This document shows, one piece after another, positions 24,676 to 33,546 of a stretch of DNA of 58,186 bases. The position numbers and the translations under genes are program-made. The notes beneath the pieces were generated by a model. That model ran no database searches, had not been told where the DNA came from, and was given only the letters and a program-made list of their open reading frames with translations. The DNA comes from NCEH01 sp002257205 (lineage in GTDB: Bacteria; Pseudomonadota; Alphaproteobacteria; Rhizobiales; Xanthobacteraceae), in NCBI RefSeq assembly GCF_043195105.1, contig NZ_JBAFWO010000017.1; one strand, given 5' to 3'. Within the stretch, counting starts at the first letter, position 1. Each line of letters starts with the position of its first letter.

Positions 24676-25043
24676 GGCGCGCCAAGCGCGCGGTCGATGC
24701 AGTCGATGATGGCACTGCCGTCGAACGGCTTGCTCAGAAAGCCCACGGCGCCCGCCGCCATGGCCTTGCGCCGGATACGCTCCTCCGGAAACGCGGTGAT
24801 GAAGATCATGGGCACCATATTGCCCTGCGCCCTCAATCTCGCCTGCAGCTCGATGCCGGATACGCCCGGCATCTGGATATCGGTGATCAGGCAGGACGTG
24901 TCATGCACCCGCTCGGAATTGAGGAACGCATCGGCCGAGGCGAACGTGCTGGCACGCAGGCCCAAGGAGCGTATGAGGCTCTCGAGGGCTGTGCGCACAG
25001 CTTCGTCGTCGTCAACGACGGTTATGATCGGGTGGTCGGACAC
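24669..25043 (-). CDS. stand-alone response-regulator receiver protein
   Basis: A 124-residue protein that is only a receiver domain: VVDDDEAV acidic pair, phospho-acceptor Asp55 in ITDIQMPGVSG, ITAFPEE and Lys105 in LSKPFDG. It most resembles the receiver half of FixJ-like regulators, including the one encoded at 20891. I start at GTG 25043 (after AAAGGA), because the conserved fold begins right there and upstream codons look non-coding. Without an output domain it may act as a phosphate sink or through protein contacts. No cognate kinase is adjacent; the PAS kinase 1.7 kb away is a candidate. Confidence 0.88.
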   Translation of the reverse strand: MSDHPIITVVDDDEAVRTALESLIRSLGLRASTFASADAFLNSERVHDTSCLITDIQMPGVSGIELQARLRAQGNMVPMIFITAFPEERIRRKAMAAGAVGFLSKPFDGSAIIDCIDRALGAPA

Positions 25044-25216
25044 TTTGAAAATCCTTTCGTCGGCCGTCGCTTCGTGCCTGGCGCCGGCGCATCCGCGTTT
25101 TGGGAAAGATGGCCCCAAACGCCGGAAAATTAAATCATACGGTAGTTTGCTGGCCGCGGCGGGAAAGGGCTTATTGACCGCCCCAGATCCGTCCTGCGAT
25201 GCACGCATAAACGCGT

Positions 25217-25250
25217 TGAACAGGCGGGCGATGTCACGCCCGCCTGTTCA
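25217..25250 (-). terminator. 14-bp perfect hairpin downstream of small exported protein gene
   Basis: The arms 25217-25230 and 25237-25250 (TGAACAGGCGGGCG and its complement) enclose a 6-nt loop. There is no T-run on either side, so it may be a rho-dependent or stabilising structure. It separates the gene at 25310 from the receiver gene. Confidence 0.55.
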
Positions 25251-25309
25251 GGTCACTCACGGGAGGCCGCCGATACGGCGGCGGCCGCTTCCGCGCGGAG
25301 GGATCTGGA

Positions 25310-25558
25310 TCACTCCACGTCCGGGTCGAAGGCCGGACCCCAGTGAGGATTGACCTCCTGGTGGAGCGGCGCCTGCTGGGCACTCTGTGAAACCAGCTGC
25401 GGATTCGCAGGGGCATAGGGGCTCAGCGTCTCCTCAGCGGAGACGCGATACTGCTCCGCATTCTCGGGGCCGATGCCGGGATCCGCGAAGGCGGCGGTGG
25501 ACGCTGCCATCACGGTGAAGGTGGAAACGATAGCCAGGGTCTTCGTCAGGGTATTCAT
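25310..25558 (-). CDS. small exported protein with NPHWGPA motif (paralogue of 8501)
   Basis: An 82-residue protein with a signal peptide (ending ASTAAFA, cut before DPG). The mature part has VSAEETLSPY and ends NPHWGPAFDPDVE, the same layout as the protein at 8501-8788. It starts at ATG 25558 after CTAGGAGTG. The function is unknown; there is no cysteine or obvious metal site. An ATAC-type dyad lies about 100 nt upstream (25659-25670). It is transcribed toward the orphan receiver gene. The interval 25559-25850 on the other side holds only promoter-like sequence. Confidence 0.75.
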   Translation of the reverse strand: MNTLTKTLAIVSTFTVMAASTAAFADPGIGPENAEQYRVSAEETLSPYAPANPQLVSQSAQQAPLHQEVNPHWGPAFDPDVE

Positions 25559-25850
25559 TGTGCTCACTCCTAGTTGAATGAGGAGAATGTACCCGGACGA
25601 GATCTGTAATATAATTCTACAAGTGTTTTGTTTTGCGCCCGTTGGTTTCTGACTCGCCATCCTTAAGTATAGTTCAGGCGCTCTGGCATGGAAATTCTAC
25701 GGTAAGGCCCGCCCGCCGACATTGGGGGCCGTGCCAAAGGATCTGCGGATGAGAGGCCCATACGCAAGGATTAGGGCGGAGGCCCTATGGCTGATAGGCG
25801 GTGAGACGCGATCCTCGCAATGATCTGGTCAACAGGCGGAGGGGATCACC

Positions 25851-26054
25851 ATGCACGCCGCATCTAAGCTGACGATCATTCTTGGCACGCTTGTTTTCGT
25901 TCTCGTAGGCGTCGAGATGTCTCCGGCAGATCCCGTCCTGATGCAGGGACAAGATGCAGCCGAACTCGCGCAGACGAACGGAGGCCCGCCGCCCGCGAGC
26001 GTTCAAGCAAGCCTGCCCGCCCCCGCGAGCATTCTCGTTGCCCCGAAGGGCTAA
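25851..26054 (+). CDS. small exported or membrane-anchored protein, unknown
   Basis: A 67-residue protein with an N-terminal hydrophobic segment (LTIILGTLVFVLVGVEM) that may be a signal peptide cut near SPA, then an Ala/Pro-rich tail. The ribosome site (GGAGGGGATCACC) is good. It lies 27 nt ahead of ohr on the same strand and may be co-transcribed. No family is recognised. Confidence 0.55.
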   Translation: MHAASKLTIILGTLVFVLVGVEMSPADPVLMQGQDAAELAQTNGGPPPASVQASLPAPASILVAPKG

Positions 26055-26081
26055 CCACCCTCCCATAAGAAGGTTTCTCTC

Positions 26082-26507
26082 ATGACCATTCTTTACTCCA
26101 CCAAGGTCACCGCAACCGGGGGCCGCAAGGGCACGATCCGGAGCGAGGACGGCATCCTCGATCTCACGCTCGCCCTCCCGAAGGAGCTGGGCGGCATGGG
26201 CGGGGCCACCAATCCCGAGCAGCTTTTCGCCGGCGGCTACGCGGCCTGCTTCGAGAATGCGCTGCTGCGCGTGGCGCGGGAGTCCGGCCACCGTTTTGCC
26301 GATGGGGACGTCGAGGTGGTCGCCGAGATCGGGCTGAGCCGCAACGAGGCCAATGCCTTCGTGCTGCACGCGGCGCTCGCCATCACCCTGGCCGGGGTCG
26401 ATCAGGCGATGGCGGAGCAGCTGGTGCACGGCGCCGATGCCATCTGCCCCTATTCCAATGCCATTCGCGGCAATGTGGATGTCACCAAGACGGTGACGGT
26501 GCGGTGA
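26082..26507 (+). CDS. ohr: organic hydroperoxide resistance protein (Ohr/OsmC family)
   Basis: A 141-residue thiol peroxidase that reduces organic hydroperoxides. The two redox cysteines are in the family contexts GGYAACFENAL (Cys56, peroxidatic) and GADAICPYSNAIRGN (Cys122, resolving); the Arg that activates the thiol is in GTIRSEDG (Arg20). The length is exactly that of Ohr. No OhrR (MarR) repressor gene is adjacent. The following SDR starts 23 nt downstream, so these form an operon. Confidence 0.94.
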   Translation: MTILYSTKVTATGGRKGTIRSEDGILDLTLALPKELGGMGGATNPEQLFAGGYAACFENALLRVARESGHRFADGDVEVVAEIGLSRNEANAFVLHAALAITLAGVDQAMAEQLVHGADAICPYSNAIRGNVDVTKTVTVR

Positions 26508-26530
26508 TGACCGCAGATGAGGAGGAAGAC

Positions 26531-27310
26531 ATGAGCGACAGTTTGGATACCACGCCTTCGGGCAAGATCGCGGTCGTCACCGGCGGCAGCCGCGGGCTCG
26601 GGCGCAGCACCGTGCTCGCCCTGGCGAAGAACGGGGTGCACACGATCTTCACCTATCGCGCGAACCGCGTCGAGGCCGACCGGGTCGGCAGCGAAGTGGC
26701 GGAGCAGGGTTGCCGGTCGATCGCGCTGCCGCTCGATACCAGCGACATCGCATCGTTCGACGGCTTTGTGACGCGTGTGCGCCAGGCCCTTGCCGATCTG
26801 GGCGCCGACCGTTTCGACTATCTGGTCAACAATGCCGGCACCGCGCACCACAACTCCATCGAGCAGACGACGGAAGAAGAACTGGACGCGCTCTACAATG
26901 TCCATTTCAAGGGCGTGTTTTTCCTGACGCAGAAGCTGCTGCCTCTCATTCGGGACGGCGGGCGCATCGTCAATCTCTCCTCTGGCCTGACCCGCATCAT
27001 CGTTCCCGGCAGCGCGCCCTATGGCGCGATGAAGGGAGCGGTGGAGGTCCTCACGCGCTACATGGCCAAGGAGTTCGGTCCGCGCGGCATCGCCGTGAAC
27101 GTCGTTGCGCCCGGGGCCATCGCCACCGATTTCAGCGGCGGCATGGTGCGCGACAATCCCGAGATCGCCCGCCGCATCGCCGAGATGACCGCGCTCGGGC
27201 GGGTGGGACAGCCGGACGACATCGGGCCCATGGTTGCGTCCCTGCTCTCCGAAGCGAATCGCTGGGTCAATGCGCAGCGCATCGAGGTCTCAGGCGGCAT
27301 GTCCATCTGA
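26531..27310 (+). CDS. SDR family oxidoreductase
   Basis: A 259-residue classical short-chain dehydrogenase. It has the cofactor motif TGGSRGLGRS, NNAG, the catalytic Ser in NLSSGL and YGAMKGA (Tyr-x-x-x-Lys), followed by APGAIATDF and a C-terminal RIEVSGGMSI. The residue after the first beta strand region (FTYRANRVEAD) suggests NADPH preference. I start at ATG 26531 (GGAGGAAGAC ahead) rather than at 26504, which overlaps ohr. Co-transcription with ohr suggests a role in removing oxidation products, but the substrate is not known. Confidence 0.92.
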   Translation: MSDSLDTTPSGKIAVVTGGSRGLGRSTVLALAKNGVHTIFTYRANRVEADRVGSEVAEQGCRSIALPLDTSDIASFDGFVTRVRQALADLGADRFDYLVNNAGTAHHNSIEQTTEEELDALYNVHFKGVFFLTQKLLPLIRDGGRIVNLSSGLTRIIVPGSAPYGAMKGAVEVLTRYMAKEFGPRGIAVNVVAPGAIATDFSGGMVRDNPEIARRIAEMTALGRVGQPDDIGPMVASLLSEANRWVNAQRIEVSGGMSI

Positions 27311-27431
27311 TGGCCACACCCCGACATTCCCTTTGGGAAGCCGGAGTCGGGTCGGCTCCGTGAGGCCCGGCTGGCTGCGATCGCGCAGACCTCCGTCCGG
27401 GTCCCGTGCCGTCGGCGTTGGGCGGCTCCCT

Positions 27432-28856
27432 TCACATCGACAGCGCCTGCCATTCGATGAATTCATCGGTACGGCGGACGCTGTGCATCCAGCCCATGCA
27501 CTTCAGATTCTGGTGGGAGGAGGCGTCGCGCAGCGCGCCACCCGGGCCGTTGATCGAAACCACCTGCGCGCGCAGCCGGCCGGCGACGACCCGAGCGAGT
27601 TCCGGCTCGGAGGTCCAGACGGCCGCGGTGGCGCCATAGCCACCGTCATTCGAGATCTGGATGGCCTGATCGATCTCGTCATAAGGGATCACCAGAATTA
27701 CCGGGCCGAGTATCGTTTCCCGCGTAATGCTCATCTTATGGAGCGTATTCGAAAGGACGGCCGGCTGGAGGAAGGCGCCAGTGGCGTCGCTCATGTCGAT
27801 CGGCACTCCGCCGAATACGAGCTCGGCCCCCTCGGTAGCGCCGCGTTCGATCGCTCCCATCACCGCGTTTCGCTGCTGCCGGGAGATGAGCGGTCCGATA
27901 TCGGTATCGGGGGCCAGCGGATCGCCCAGCTGCAACAGCGCGGTCGCCTGGCGCAGGGCGGCGACAAGCTCGCTCTGGCGATGGCGCGGCACAAGGAATC
28001 GATCCTGCCGCGCGTGCCACTGGCCGCTGGCAAACAGGCTGATGTCGCGCAGGCCCTCGACCGCCGAGGCGATGTCGACATCGGGAAGAATGATCGCCGC
28101 CGAGCGCCGCCCGGTCTCGAGCGTCAGCGGGTTTGACCGCGACGACGCGATGGAGGCGAGGCGCCGGCCGTCCGGATCGGACGTGGAAAGCGCCACGCGG
28201 TCGACGTCGGGATGCCCGGCGAGGTGTTCTGCGGTCTCTCCCACGGTCACGAGGATGCTGAGAACGCCTTCGGGCAACCCGGCTTCCATCATCAGTTCGC
28301 CGATGATCTGGCCGTCCAGCGCGGTGATGGGATTGAGGGCCAATATGACGGCACAGCCGGCAAGCAGCGCTGGGATGAGCCAGCCGACCGCCATGCTATG
28401 CGGCGCGTTCCAGGCGGGCATGGCCACCACCAGCCCGGCCGGTTTGCAGGTGATCGTCATGTCGCCGGCGGCCTTCCCGCATCCGTGTGTGCGGGACCGT
28501 GCAGCTTCGAGATAGAAGGCAGCCTGGGCGGCGAGGCGGTCACCGAGCAGAGCGTTGAAGCGCAGCGGTATCGCGTTCTCACGGGTGATGAGCGTCAGCA
28601 GGGACGGCAGGCGTTCGACATAGGACGACAGGAACCGCTCGACGACATTCATGCGCTGGGAAAGCGGATGCCCCGACCAGACGCCGGTGTCGATCGCGTG
28701 CCGGGCCGTCCGGACGGCAAGGTCCACGTCCGCAAGACTGGCAAGGGGCGCAACGCCGACCCATTCCCCATTGAACGGCGAGCGAACCTCGCACAGACCG
28801 CCGCCAAGCGGCTCCATGCGCCGGCCGCCGATGAAGTTAAGATTATAAACCACCAT
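27432..28856 (-). CDS. aldehyde dehydrogenase-like protein lacking the catalytic cysteine
   Basis: A 474-residue full-length member of the ALDH superfamily in an intact frame. The usual FNxGQxC motif reads FASGQWHARQDR, so the nucleophile position is His281. The cofactor-binding KP of normal ALDHs reads NP (Asn175), and the FTGS glycine motif reads LSTSDPDGRR. Asn150 (AWNAPH) and Glu247 (TLETGRRS) remain. It should therefore not oxidise aldehydes by the normal mechanism; it may bind ligand, hydrolyse esters or do another reaction. It is downstream of the large regulator gene on the same strand. The remaining fold is well kept, which argues for selection. Confidence 0.85.
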   Translation of the reverse strand: MVVYNLNFIGGRRMEPLGGGLCEVRSPFNGEWVGVAPLASLADVDLAVRTARHAIDTGVWSGHPLSQRMNVVERFLSSYVERLPSLLTLITRENAIPLRFNALLGDRLAAQAAFYLEAARSRTHGCGKAAGDMTITCKPAGLVVAMPAWNAPHSMAVGWLIPALLAGCAVILALNPITALDGQIIGELMMEAGLPEGVLSILVTVGETAEHLAGHPDVDRVALSTSDPDGRRLASIASSRSNPLTLETGRRSAAIILPDVDIASAVEGLRDISLFASGQWHARQDRFLVPRHRQSELVAALRQATALLQLGDPLAPDTDIGPLISRQQRNAVMGAIERGATEGAELVFGGVPIDMSDATGAFLQPAVLSNTLHKMSITRETILGPVILVIPYDEIDQAIQISNDGGYGATAAVWTSEPELARVVAGRLRAQVVSINGPGGALRDASSHQNLKCMGWMHSVRRTDEFIEWQALSM

Positions 28857-29041
28857 CTCCGAAAATCTCCGGCGTCGGACGCGGAGCTAGCAATCGCCCT
28901 TTCGAGGCGCGCGACGACGCTCATTGGCAGGGTCCGCAGATGATGGCCCGACAGCCGGGGCGAGGCTCGTTCAGCCCTGTAAATCCGCGTAAAGACTGCG
29001 CCTCTGTCTGTGAGCGGGCGCGGCTCTTGCCAGAGCCTGAT

Positions 29042-29068
29042 CCGATCAGGTTGAATCAACCTGATCGG
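29042..29068. repeat. 27-bp palindromic element
   Basis: CCGATCAGGTTGA and its exact complement flank a single central A (arms 29042-29054 and 29056-29068). It sits between the regulator stop (29114) and the ALDH-like start (28856). Such GATTCAACCTGATCGG palindromes look like dispersed intergenic repeats of alphaproteobacteria (from memory), but an operator role is possible. Confidence 0.65.
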
Positions 29069-29113
29069 TGAATCAGTCTCTCAATTGTTGATAGAGAGCG
29101 GGTCGATCGCACT

Positions 29114-32002
29114 CTAGGCGCCGTCCGCCAGCAATCTGCGGGCAACCGGCAGGAACGGGCTCGGCGCATGCTCGGCGAACCGGCAGCAGATGTCGGCGAG
29201 GGCCGATGCGGTCTCCGCCCGCGGATCCAGGCGATGTCGCGCCAAGGCGATCTTGAGCTCAAGATGATGGGCAGATTGGCGTTTTGCCATCTCCAGCCCC
29301 TCCAGCATCAACTGGTCCACGCTCTGGGTGGAAGCACCCGCCGTGGCTTCCAGTTCCGCCCGCGCGAGGAGAAGGTCGGCAAGAAAGCAGCTGCCGCCGC
29401 AGGCGTGCGCTTTCTCCAGCGCCGCTGTGGCCGTGGCGCGTGCCGCGTCGATGAGTCCGAGCTGGCCCTGACCGCGTGCCAGGTTCACCATGATCTCCAC
29501 GGTGATGACGTGATGGTCCTCGATCTGGCAGAAGGCCAGAGCCCGCTCCATGGCCCTCACGCCCTCTTCGGGCCTTCCCCGAAGGACGGCGAGCGTGCCC
29601 AAGAGTCCCTCGCTGACGACCCTGTAGGGCGTGAGCGCATGTCGGGAGGCGTGATCCACGGCCCGGCACAGACGCTGCTCGGCGAGGTCCAGCTCCTCAT
29701 TCCACAGCGCAACCTCGCCCGTGTACATGAGCGCAATGCAGATCGAGACCGGATGGCCCCGGCGCTCGGCCTCTTGGATGCTATCCTCGGCAAACCGCGC
29801 GGATCGCAGCGTGTCGCCGCGCAGCCAGAACGTCCGTGCCATGATCTCCATGGCGCGGACGCGATGGTCATAGCCGAAATAGTCGACATTGGCGGGAGCG
29901 GCCACAGGGATGTGCTCGAACCCGCGCTCGCCAAAAACCTGCGACTTCAGTTGATCGCCCACAAGATGATGGCTGCAGCCGATCATCCATTCGGCCATGG
30001 CCATTGCTTCCGGCGTGCCGACGGCGGCACTGAGCTCCGCGCACCGCTCCGCGACGGCAAGCGAGCCGCGGAAATTGCCGATGCGCGTCAGGAAGATATG
30101 CTCACCGCCGAGCAAATGGAGTTCATGCGTCGGCTCGTTCAGCCTCGCTGCCAGCGCCTGGCCGTGGGCGATGGCCGAACTGGTCGTGCCGCGGTTGCCG
30201 CGGGTGAACATGGCTCCAATGGTCAGCCCTTCCAGCAGCAGCAACTCGACATGGCTCCCGCGGGTGTCCTCGCCCATCGCCTCGAGCGCCATGCGGCACC
30301 AACTCTCGCATTCACCGAGCAGCGCCAGGCCGAGAAAGAGGGGTGCAGAGATCGCCGCGAGCGCAACGAATGCGTCGCGGCGCGCGCCGTCGGCCTGGCC
30401 CCAGCGCAGCGAAGCGCGGATGTCGCCGATGCGGACAGCGTGCGCCGAGAGGTCTCGGCCGCTGAATATGGCCGTGTCCAGCTTGTCCGTGCGCAGGACA
30501 TCGATGAGATGCTGGATCAGCCGCTGAGACATTGCGTCGGATTCATCGGCCTCTTTAAGCTTACGGTTTGCGAAGGCCCGGGTCGTATCCAGAAGGCGGA
30601 AATAGACCGGCGAGCCGCTCGCTGAAGCCCAGATCAGCGATTTGTCGACCAGCCCGGTCAGCGCGCTGGCGACAGCGAGCTTGTCCTCCTCCGCATCCGC
30701 GGCGACCGCCAGGGAATCCTTGAGCGTGAAGAGGCCAGCGAAAACCGACAGGCGGCGCAGCACGCGCTGATCGCGCGGTGACAGCAGCGCATGGCTCCAG
30801 TCGAACACGGCGTCCAACGTCTGATGCCGGGCAGGGGCGCCCCTGCGTCCCTCCCAGTATAGCCGGACACTGTCGCTGAGCATGTCCGCCACCCCCCTCA
30901 GCCCGAACGTGCCGGCGCGGCTCGCGGCCAGCTCGATGGCGAGCGCCATCCCGTCAAGGCGCCGGCAGATGTCGGCAACCAGTTCTGCGCCCGCGTCATC
31001 CAGCAGCGCGCGATGGCCGCTGGTCGCGGCGCGGTCCATGAAGAGCTGCACCGCGGGGAAGGTCAGCGCCTCGGCCGCCGTGAGCGCCGCCCCCTCCGGC
31101 GGGGCGGCCAGAGGCGGCAGCAGGTGCACGTGCTCCCCCTCCACCCGCAGCGCCTCACGGCTGGTGGCGAGCAGGCGCAGCTTCGGCAATTCACCGAACA
31201 GGCGGGCGCACAGGGCCGCGGCGGCGTCGATCAGGTGCTCGCAATTGTCGAGGATCAGCAGCATCGGCCGGCCCTGCAATTGCGCGACGATGATATCTTC
31301 GGTCTGGCCTGGCTTCGATACGATCCCAAGGGTGGTGGCCAAGGCGGAAGGGACCAGATTTGGATCGCGCACCGGGCTGAGGTCGACAAAGGCGACGTCG
31401 CCATCCTTTCGAGTCTGGATCGCATGACCGACGAACAGGGCGGCCGTGGTCTTGCCCATGCCACCGGGGCTGACGAGTGTGACGAAGCGATGGTCATTCA
31501 ACATCCCGACCAGATCGTCCACGAGCGGGTCGAGCCCGACGATGCGGGCCGCCGGCAGCGGAAGCCGCTGCGCGGGTCGGATCTGGGGCTTGACCGGCTC
31601 ATCCGGCGCGCCGTCACCGAAGCCGGATACCGACGCGTGCGTCGGGCCCGAGGCGGTGTCTGACCAAGAGACCGGTGCAACGAAGCAATAACCGCGGCCG
31701 ACCAGGTTCTCGATATACTCGCCGTGCGCCTCGCCGCCGTTGAGTGTCTTGCGCAACGCGGAAATGTGCACGCGGAGATTGGCTTCCTCGACCGTCAGGC
31801 CGGGCCACGCGTGAGCCAGGAGCTGGCGGTGGGTCAGCACCTTTCCGGAATTCTCCACCAGGGCGATGAGCAGGTCCATCGCCCGGCTTCCGACCGGGAT
31901 GACGTCCCCGTCGCGCGCCAGCCGCCGGCGGGCGGGGTTCAGCGTGTACGGCCCGAAGATCGCCATCCGCCCGGCGGGGGCATGGTCGGAGACCTCAGGC
32001 AT
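29114..32002 (-). CDS. large ATPase transcriptional regulator with OmpR-type winged helix
   Basis: The protein has 962 residues. The N-terminal winged-helix DNA-binding domain (about residues 14-110: FGPYTLNPARRRLARDG, VLTHRQLLAHAWPG, VHISALRKTL, IENLVGRGYCFVAPV) is of the CadC/OmpR type. A STAND-type ATPase follows, with Walker A GGMGKTT (180-186), Walker B LILDNCEHL and the ARC region (ATSREALRVEGEHV); the C-terminal half is helical repeat (TPR-like). Such proteins switch on genes in response to an unknown ligand. Neighbours suggest the divergent TRAP transporter or the ALDH-like gene downstream as targets. Confidence 0.9.
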   Translation of the reverse strand: MPEVSDHAPAGRMAIFGPYTLNPARRRLARDGDVIPVGSRAMDLLIALVENSGKVLTHRQLLAHAWPGLTVEEANLRVHISALRKTLNGGEAHGEYIENLVGRGYCFVAPVSWSDTASGPTHASVSGFGDGAPDEPVKPQIRPAQRLPLPAARIVGLDPLVDDLVGMLNDHRFVTLVSPGGMGKTTAALFVGHAIQTRKDGDVAFVDLSPVRDPNLVPSALATTLGIVSKPGQTEDIIVAQLQGRPMLLILDNCEHLIDAAAALCARLFGELPKLRLLATSREALRVEGEHVHLLPPLAAPPEGAALTAAEALTFPAVQLFMDRAATSGHRALLDDAGAELVADICRRLDGMALAIELAASRAGTFGLRGVADMLSDSVRLYWEGRRGAPARHQTLDAVFDWSHALLSPRDQRVLRRLSVFAGLFTLKDSLAVAADAEEDKLAVASALTGLVDKSLIWASASGSPVYFRLLDTTRAFANRKLKEADESDAMSQRLIQHLIDVLRTDKLDTAIFSGRDLSAHAVRIGDIRASLRWGQADGARRDAFVALAAISAPLFLGLALLGECESWCRMALEAMGEDTRGSHVELLLLEGLTIGAMFTRGNRGTTSSAIAHGQALAARLNEPTHELHLLGGEHIFLTRIGNFRGSLAVAERCAELSAAVGTPEAMAMAEWMIGCSHHLVGDQLKSQVFGERGFEHIPVAAPANVDYFGYDHRVRAMEIMARTFWLRGDTLRSARFAEDSIQEAERRGHPVSICIALMYTGEVALWNEELDLAEQRLCRAVDHASRHALTPYRVVSEGLLGTLAVLRGRPEEGVRAMERALAFCQIEDHHVITVEIMVNLARGQGQLGLIDAARATATAALEKAHACGGSCFLADLLLARAELEATAGASTQSVDQLMLEGLEMAKRQSAHHLELKIALARHRLDPRAETASALADICCRFAEHAPSPFLPVARRLLADGA

Positions 32003-32388
32003 ATGCGGCCTTGCGACCGGCGCGCGGCGTCATCTGCGGCATGGAGGGCCCACGCCAATGTCCCACGGACAAGCGCGACCTGTCATTCGAGGCCTGTGGC
32101 ACGAAAAGCTCCTCCCAAAGCCGGTTGATTACGCCGCCAGACATCGTCGTGACCAAAGCTCGATTCACCCCATCTCGGAAATGTGATCAGGGGGCACCGG
32201 CTTCCGAACTGGAGGCATTGCACCGCTGCGCCCCCGTCACGGCGCTGCTGGTGCATTTTCATTGCCGCCAATTTACGCGGTATTCTTCTGGCCGACCATA
32301 GGTCTGTGCTAGGTTATAGGGATGTCTGACGTCCTCTCACCGCCATGCGGCGTCAGATCCATTTCTGCCCAGGTGTCAGAGTGGCAAG
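32003..32388. other. intergenic region between divergent regulator and TRAP operon
   Basis: These 386 nt separate the regulator start from the TRAP binding-protein start and must contain both promoters. I see no gene, hairpin terminator or clear operator in it; short frames on either strand have no ribosome site and no family match. Confidence 0.5.
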
Positions 32389-33528
32389 ATGAGCCGTGGA
32401 GTGGTGTACGCCCTGGCCGGTCTCTTCCTGGCGGCGGCATTTCGCCCGCTGGGCGCGGCCGAATTATCCTTTGCCATCGGCCACCCGCCGCAATCCTACC
32501 TCGTCAGGGGCGGCGAGGTCTTTGCCGCAGCCCTTCGCCAGGAGACCGGGGGCGAGGTGACCGCGCGTGTCTATGCCATGTCGCTGCTCAGCTTGGCGGA
32601 GACGTCGCCCGGGCTCCGCGCCGGGCTCGCCGATATCGGGGTGGTGCTGACCACCTACCAGGCCGGAGAATATCCTGCGACCAACCTGATCCACGACGCA
32701 TCCATGGTGCTGGACAGGTTCTCCAGTCTGCCGCGCCGGTTGAAGGGGGCCGCCTATGCGCCGGCCATGGCCGAGTTCATCCTGACGCGCTGTCCGGAAT
32801 GCGTCGCGGAATTCGCCCGCCAGAACCAAGTGTACACCGGCGCGGCCGCGACCACCCCCTATGCCCTCAGTTGCGTTCGTCCCGTTCGTTCCGTGGCGGA
32901 GCTCCGTGGCGCCCGGCTCAGGGTCGGCGGCGCGAACTGGGCGCGCTGGGCCGAGGCGATGAAGGCCGTGCCCGTCACCATGGCCGGCAACGAGATGCTC
33001 GAAGCACTGACGCAGCGCATCGTCGACTGCGTCGTCCTATCCCTTCCCGATGTCCGCAACTTCGGCTTGAGCGGCTCGATCCGCTCCATCACGGCGGATG
33101 TTCCCGGCGGGGTCTATGTGGCAGCCTTCGCAAACGTCAACCGCGATGTCTGGCGCAGGCTGACGGCCGCGCAGCGCAGGGCCGTCCTGAAGGCCACCGC
33201 CTGGGGAACGGCTACCGCCAATTGGGCCTATAGCGAGGGCGAGCAGCAGGTGATCGGGCAGACCATGGCGGCTGGCGGCACCGTCCACGAGGCCGACGCG
33301 GCCGTCCGGGAGGCGAGCGCGCGCTTCACTGAGACCGACCTCGGCCGGCTTGCGGAGATTTACGCCGCCCAGGGCGTCGCGCGCAGCCGGCAGATGCTGG
33401 ACGAATTCCTGCCGATCCTCGAACGATGGGCGCTGCGTGTGGGCCACGTCTCCTCCGCCGAGGAACTGGCGGACATCTATTGGCAGGATCTCTATTCGAA
33501 GGTGGACGTAAGCGACCCCGGCCGCTGA
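32389..33528 (+). CDS. TRAP transporter substrate-binding protein (DctP family)
   Basis: A 379-residue periplasmic protein with a signal peptide (LAGLFLAAAFRPLGAAE) and the DctP-fold order: GHPPQSYLVRGGEVFAAALRQETGG, GLADIGVV, the ligand-contact region RPVRSVAELRGARLRVGG with its conserved Arg residues, and GGVYVAAFANVNRDVWRRL. It is longer than the average of about 330 at the C-terminus. It delivers an organic acid to the DctQ/DctM channel encoded just downstream (18 nt). The ligand is unknown. The divergent wHTH-ATPase regulator may control the operon. Confidence 0.9.
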   Translation: MSRGVVYALAGLFLAAAFRPLGAAELSFAIGHPPQSYLVRGGEVFAAALRQETGGEVTARVYAMSLLSLAETSPGLRAGLADIGVVLTTYQAGEYPATNLIHDASMVLDRFSSLPRRLKGAAYAPAMAEFILTRCPECVAEFARQNQVYTGAAATTPYALSCVRPVRSVAELRGARLRVGGANWARWAEAMKAVPVTMAGNEMLEALTQRIVDCVVLSLPDVRNFGLSGSIRSITADVPGGVYVAAFANVNRDVWRRLTAAQRRAVLKATAWGTATANWAYSEGEQQVIGQTMAAGGTVHEADAAVREASARFTETDLGRLAEIYAAQGVARSRQMLDEFLPILERWALRVGHVSSAEELADIYWQDLYSKVDVSDPGR

Positions 33529-33546
33529 ATTGCCGGCACGCCACAC

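Noticed and set aside
24425..24709. Plus-strand frame with one hydrophobic stretch after the AraC gene
   Set aside because: Starts with TTG without a ribosome site and runs into the 17-bp repeat and the antisense of the receiver gene; no family match.
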